NCBI GenBank assembly: GCA_963847675.1
Contig: CAWKAP010000005.1
Location: forward strand, 124,001 to 188,000
Direction: 5' to 3'
DNA: 64,000 bases
From: JADJWR01 sp963847675
Lineage (GTDB): Bacteria > Pseudomonadota > Gammaproteobacteria > Burkholderiales > Burkholderiaceae_F
Positions within the stretch are counted from its first letter, which is position 1, and the number at the start of each line of letters is the position of its first letter. Made by a program: the position numbers and the translations under genes. This document shows positions 62,327-64,000 of this stretch, piece after piece. A model generated the notes under the pieces. It was given only the letters and a program-made list of their open reading frames with translations. It made no database searches and was not told the origin of the DNA.

Positions 62327-64000
62327 TCAGTTGCGCGCGAGCAGCACCAGCACCGATTGTGGCGGCGCTTCGATTGTGCCGCCGTCGACGGCGCGTTCGG
62401 GTGCTGCCGGTTCGCCGGAGTCGAGCACGCACCGCCAGCGGCCGTCCGGCAGTACGCACTCCTGCGTGCGTGGCCCGGCGTTGAAGACCAGCACGACGGT
62501 CTCGGCGCCCGGCGGCGAAATCGTCACGGTCAGGCAATGGCAGTCGGCGGCGTGCCAGCGCGCCGCCGTCATCTCGTGGCCGGCGGGATCGTGCCAGTCG
62601 ACGTCGCGCCGGCCGTCGGCGCGCAACTGGTCGGACAGCCAGCGGTCCTGCCGCAGCGCCGGCAGCTCGCGGCGCAGCGCAGTCAGCCGTGCGACGAAGC
62701 CGGCGAGCAGGGCATCGGCGTCTTGCCAGTCGATCCAGGCGAGCGCGCTGTCCTGGCAGTAGGCGTTGTTGTTGCCGTCCTGGCTGTGGCCAAGTTCGTC
62801 GCCGGCGGCGAGCATCGGCGTGCCCTGCGCCAGGAGCATCGCGGCAAGCAGTGCGCGGACCAGGCGCCCGCGCTCCGCGTTGACGGCAGGGTCGGTGGTT
62901 GGGCCCTCGATGCCGCAGTTGACGCTGTAGTTGGCGTTGTGGCCGTCGCTGTTGGCTTCGCCGTTGGCCTCGTTGTGCTTGTGGCGGTAGCTCACCAAGT
63001 CGCGCAGCGTGAAGCCGTCGTGCGCGCTGACATGGTTGACCGAAGCCAGCGGTGAGCGCGTGCCTTGGTGGAAGCGGTCGCTGGAAGCGAGCAGCCGGCG
63101 GGCAAACTCGGCGCGATCGACGCTGCGCATGAGCCAGAACTGCCGCATCCCGTCGCGAAAGCGGTCGTTCCACTCGAGCCAGCGTCCCGGAAACCGGCCG
63201 AGCTGGTAGCCGCCGTGGCCGATATCCCACGGCTCGGCGATCAGCCTCGCGCGGGAAAGGGTGGGGTCCTGCGCCAGCGCCGCGAAGAACGGCGCCTGCG
63301 GATCGAAGCCATGGGCGGTGCGACCCAGCACGGGGGCGAGATCGAAGCGGAAGCCGTCCACGCCCATCTCGCTGACCCAGTAGCGCAGGCAGTCGAGCAC
63401 GAACTGTGTCACACGCGGGTGGCTGACATCGACGGTATTGCCGCAGCCGGTGACGTTCTCGTAGCGCGCGGCATCGCCCGGCAGGAGCCGGTACCAGTTG
63501 GCGTTGTCCAGACCGCGCATCGACAAGGTCGGACCGGTCTCGTCGCTCTCGGCGGTGTGGTTGAAGACGACGTCGATCACGACTTCGAGACCGGCGCCGT
63601 GCAGGGCCTCGACCATTGCGCGGAACTCGCGCCGCGCGGCACCGGTATCGCCGGGCGTGGTCGACAGCCGCGGGTCGGGGCAGAAGAAGCCGATCGTGTT
63701 GTAGCCCCAGTAATTGACGAGCCCGAGCCTGGTCAGCCGCTCCTCGGTGAGTGCGTAATGCACCGGCAGCAGCGAAAGCGTGGTGACGCCCAGCTTGCGC
63801 AGGTGCTCGATCACCGCCGGGTGGGCCAGCCCGGCGTAGGTGCCGCGGTGGGCCTCGGGGACGTCCGGATGCAGGCGCGTGAAGCCCTTGACGTGCAGCT
63901 CGTAGAGGACGACTTCTGCCGCCGGCCGCGGATCGGGGCGCGCGGCGAGCGGGGTGAGCGTTTCGGCCACGCGCGCCTTCAAAGCGAAGGCCGCGTTGTC
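62327..64000 (-). CDS. glgX: Glycogen debranching enzyme GlgX, C-terminal part
   Basis: A GH13 isoamylase-type debranching enzyme, open at the right window edge; about 558 codons of roughly 700 are visible. The catalytic region has VIDVVFNHTAESDETGPTLSMRG, the nucleophile Asp in VDGFRFDLAPVLG, the acid Glu in LIAEPWDIG and the third Asp in HVSAHDGFTLRDLVSY. GTPMLAAGDELGHSQDGNNNAYCQD is GlgX-specific. The N-terminal carbohydrate-binding domain lies outside the window. GlgX removes short branches from phosphorylase-limit glycogen, and malQ then recycles them. Confidence 0.95.
   Translation of the reverse strand, partial: DNAAFALKARVAETLTPLAARPDPRPAAEVVLYELHVKGFTRLHPDVPEAHRGTYAGLAHPAVIEHLRKLGVTTLSLLPVHYALTEERLTRLGLVNYWGYNTIGFFCPDPRLSTTPGDTGAARREFRAMVEALHGAGLEVVIDVVFNHTAESDETGPTLSMRGLDNANWYRLLPGDAARYENVTGCGNTVDVSHPRVTQFVLDCLRYWVSEMGVDGFRFDLAPVLGRTAHGFDPQAPFFAALAQDPTLSRARLIAEPWDIGHGGYQLGRFPGRWLEWNDRFRDGMRQFWLMRSVDRAEFARRLLASSDRFHQGTRSPLASVNHVSAHDGFTLRDLVSYRHKHNEANGEANSDGHNANYSVNCGIEGPTTDPAVNAERGRLVRALLAAMLLAQGTPMLAAGDELGHSQDGNNNAYCQDSALAWIDWQDADALLAGFVARLTALRRELPALRQDRWLSDQLRADGRRDVDWHDPAGHEMTAARWHAADCHCLTVTISPPGAETVVLVFNAGPRTQECVLPDGRWRCVLDSGEPAAPERAVDGGTIEAPPQSVLVLLARN

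Overview
The window is a GC-rich (well above 60 % by eye), densely coding bacterial chromosome segment. Gene content (split glycine-cleavage gcvP next to sdaA, PCuAC copper chaperone, EttA, the gloB/methyltransferase/rnhA/dnaQ block, SenB-type glycosyltransferase, TRAP and C39 exporters, tRNA-Ala/tRNA-Glu next to gltX) points to a betaproteobacterium, most likely Burkholderiales. This is inferred from gene families and neighbourhoods, not from a marker-gene tree. No insertion sequence, phage or CRISPR array was seen.

Layout. 1-6 kb: 3' end of gcvP, a lipoprotein hydrolase, L-serine dehydratase, and an unusual 802-residue CoA-transferase-like protein with a ferritin-like tail and an Asp where the family has its catalytic Glu. 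6-17 kb: housekeeping and redox genes (PCuAC, ettA, glutathione reductase, a TPR lipoprotein, thyA-eamA-folA, a SorAB-type sulfite dehydrogenase, a haloacid dehalogenase). 17-29.4 kb: a self-contained catabolic island of two convergent units. The plus unit is a split transketolase, a TRAP transporter and two NAD(P) oxidoreductases. The minus unit is an SDR, a TIM-barrel isomerase, a DhaK-DhaL kinase and RpiB. A divergent LysR regulator sits at the end. The likely logic is uptake and oxidation of a C4 or branched C5 substrate, phosphorylation of a tetrulose, isomerisation to an aldose phosphate such as erythrose 4-phosphate, and entry into the pentose phosphate pool through the dedicated transketolase.

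29.4-37.3 kb: an MsbA-like exporter with a MAPEG protein, an AttEFGH-like ABC system with a lipocalin-like secreted protein, and threonine ammonia-lyase. 37.3-45.7 kb: the most novel stretch. It holds a 5'-truncated egtD remnant, a small minus-strand ORF with a double-glycine-type leader, a TPR plus HD-GYP c-di-GMP phosphodiesterase, a C39-peptidase ABC exporter with its HlyD adaptor, and a translationally coupled senB-selD pair (selenosugar synthesis) without a visible senA. 45.7-64 kb: fabI, mltD, gloB/methyltransferase/rnhA, an RND pump placed between rnhA and dnaQ, an acyl-CoA ligase, tRNA-Val, gltX with tRNA-Ala and tRNA-Glu, a DUF4124 protein, malQ and the 3' part of glgX.

Caution on quality: eight reading-frame breaks were found in six genes (sdaA, gor, an ABC permease, egtD twice, the HD-GYP gene twice, selD). 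Every one is repaired by removing exactly one base. This uniform sign suggests a consensus-error component, so only egtD, which also lacks its 5' two-thirds, is called a pseudogene here. Function calls rest on recognition of families and motifs; no database search was run.
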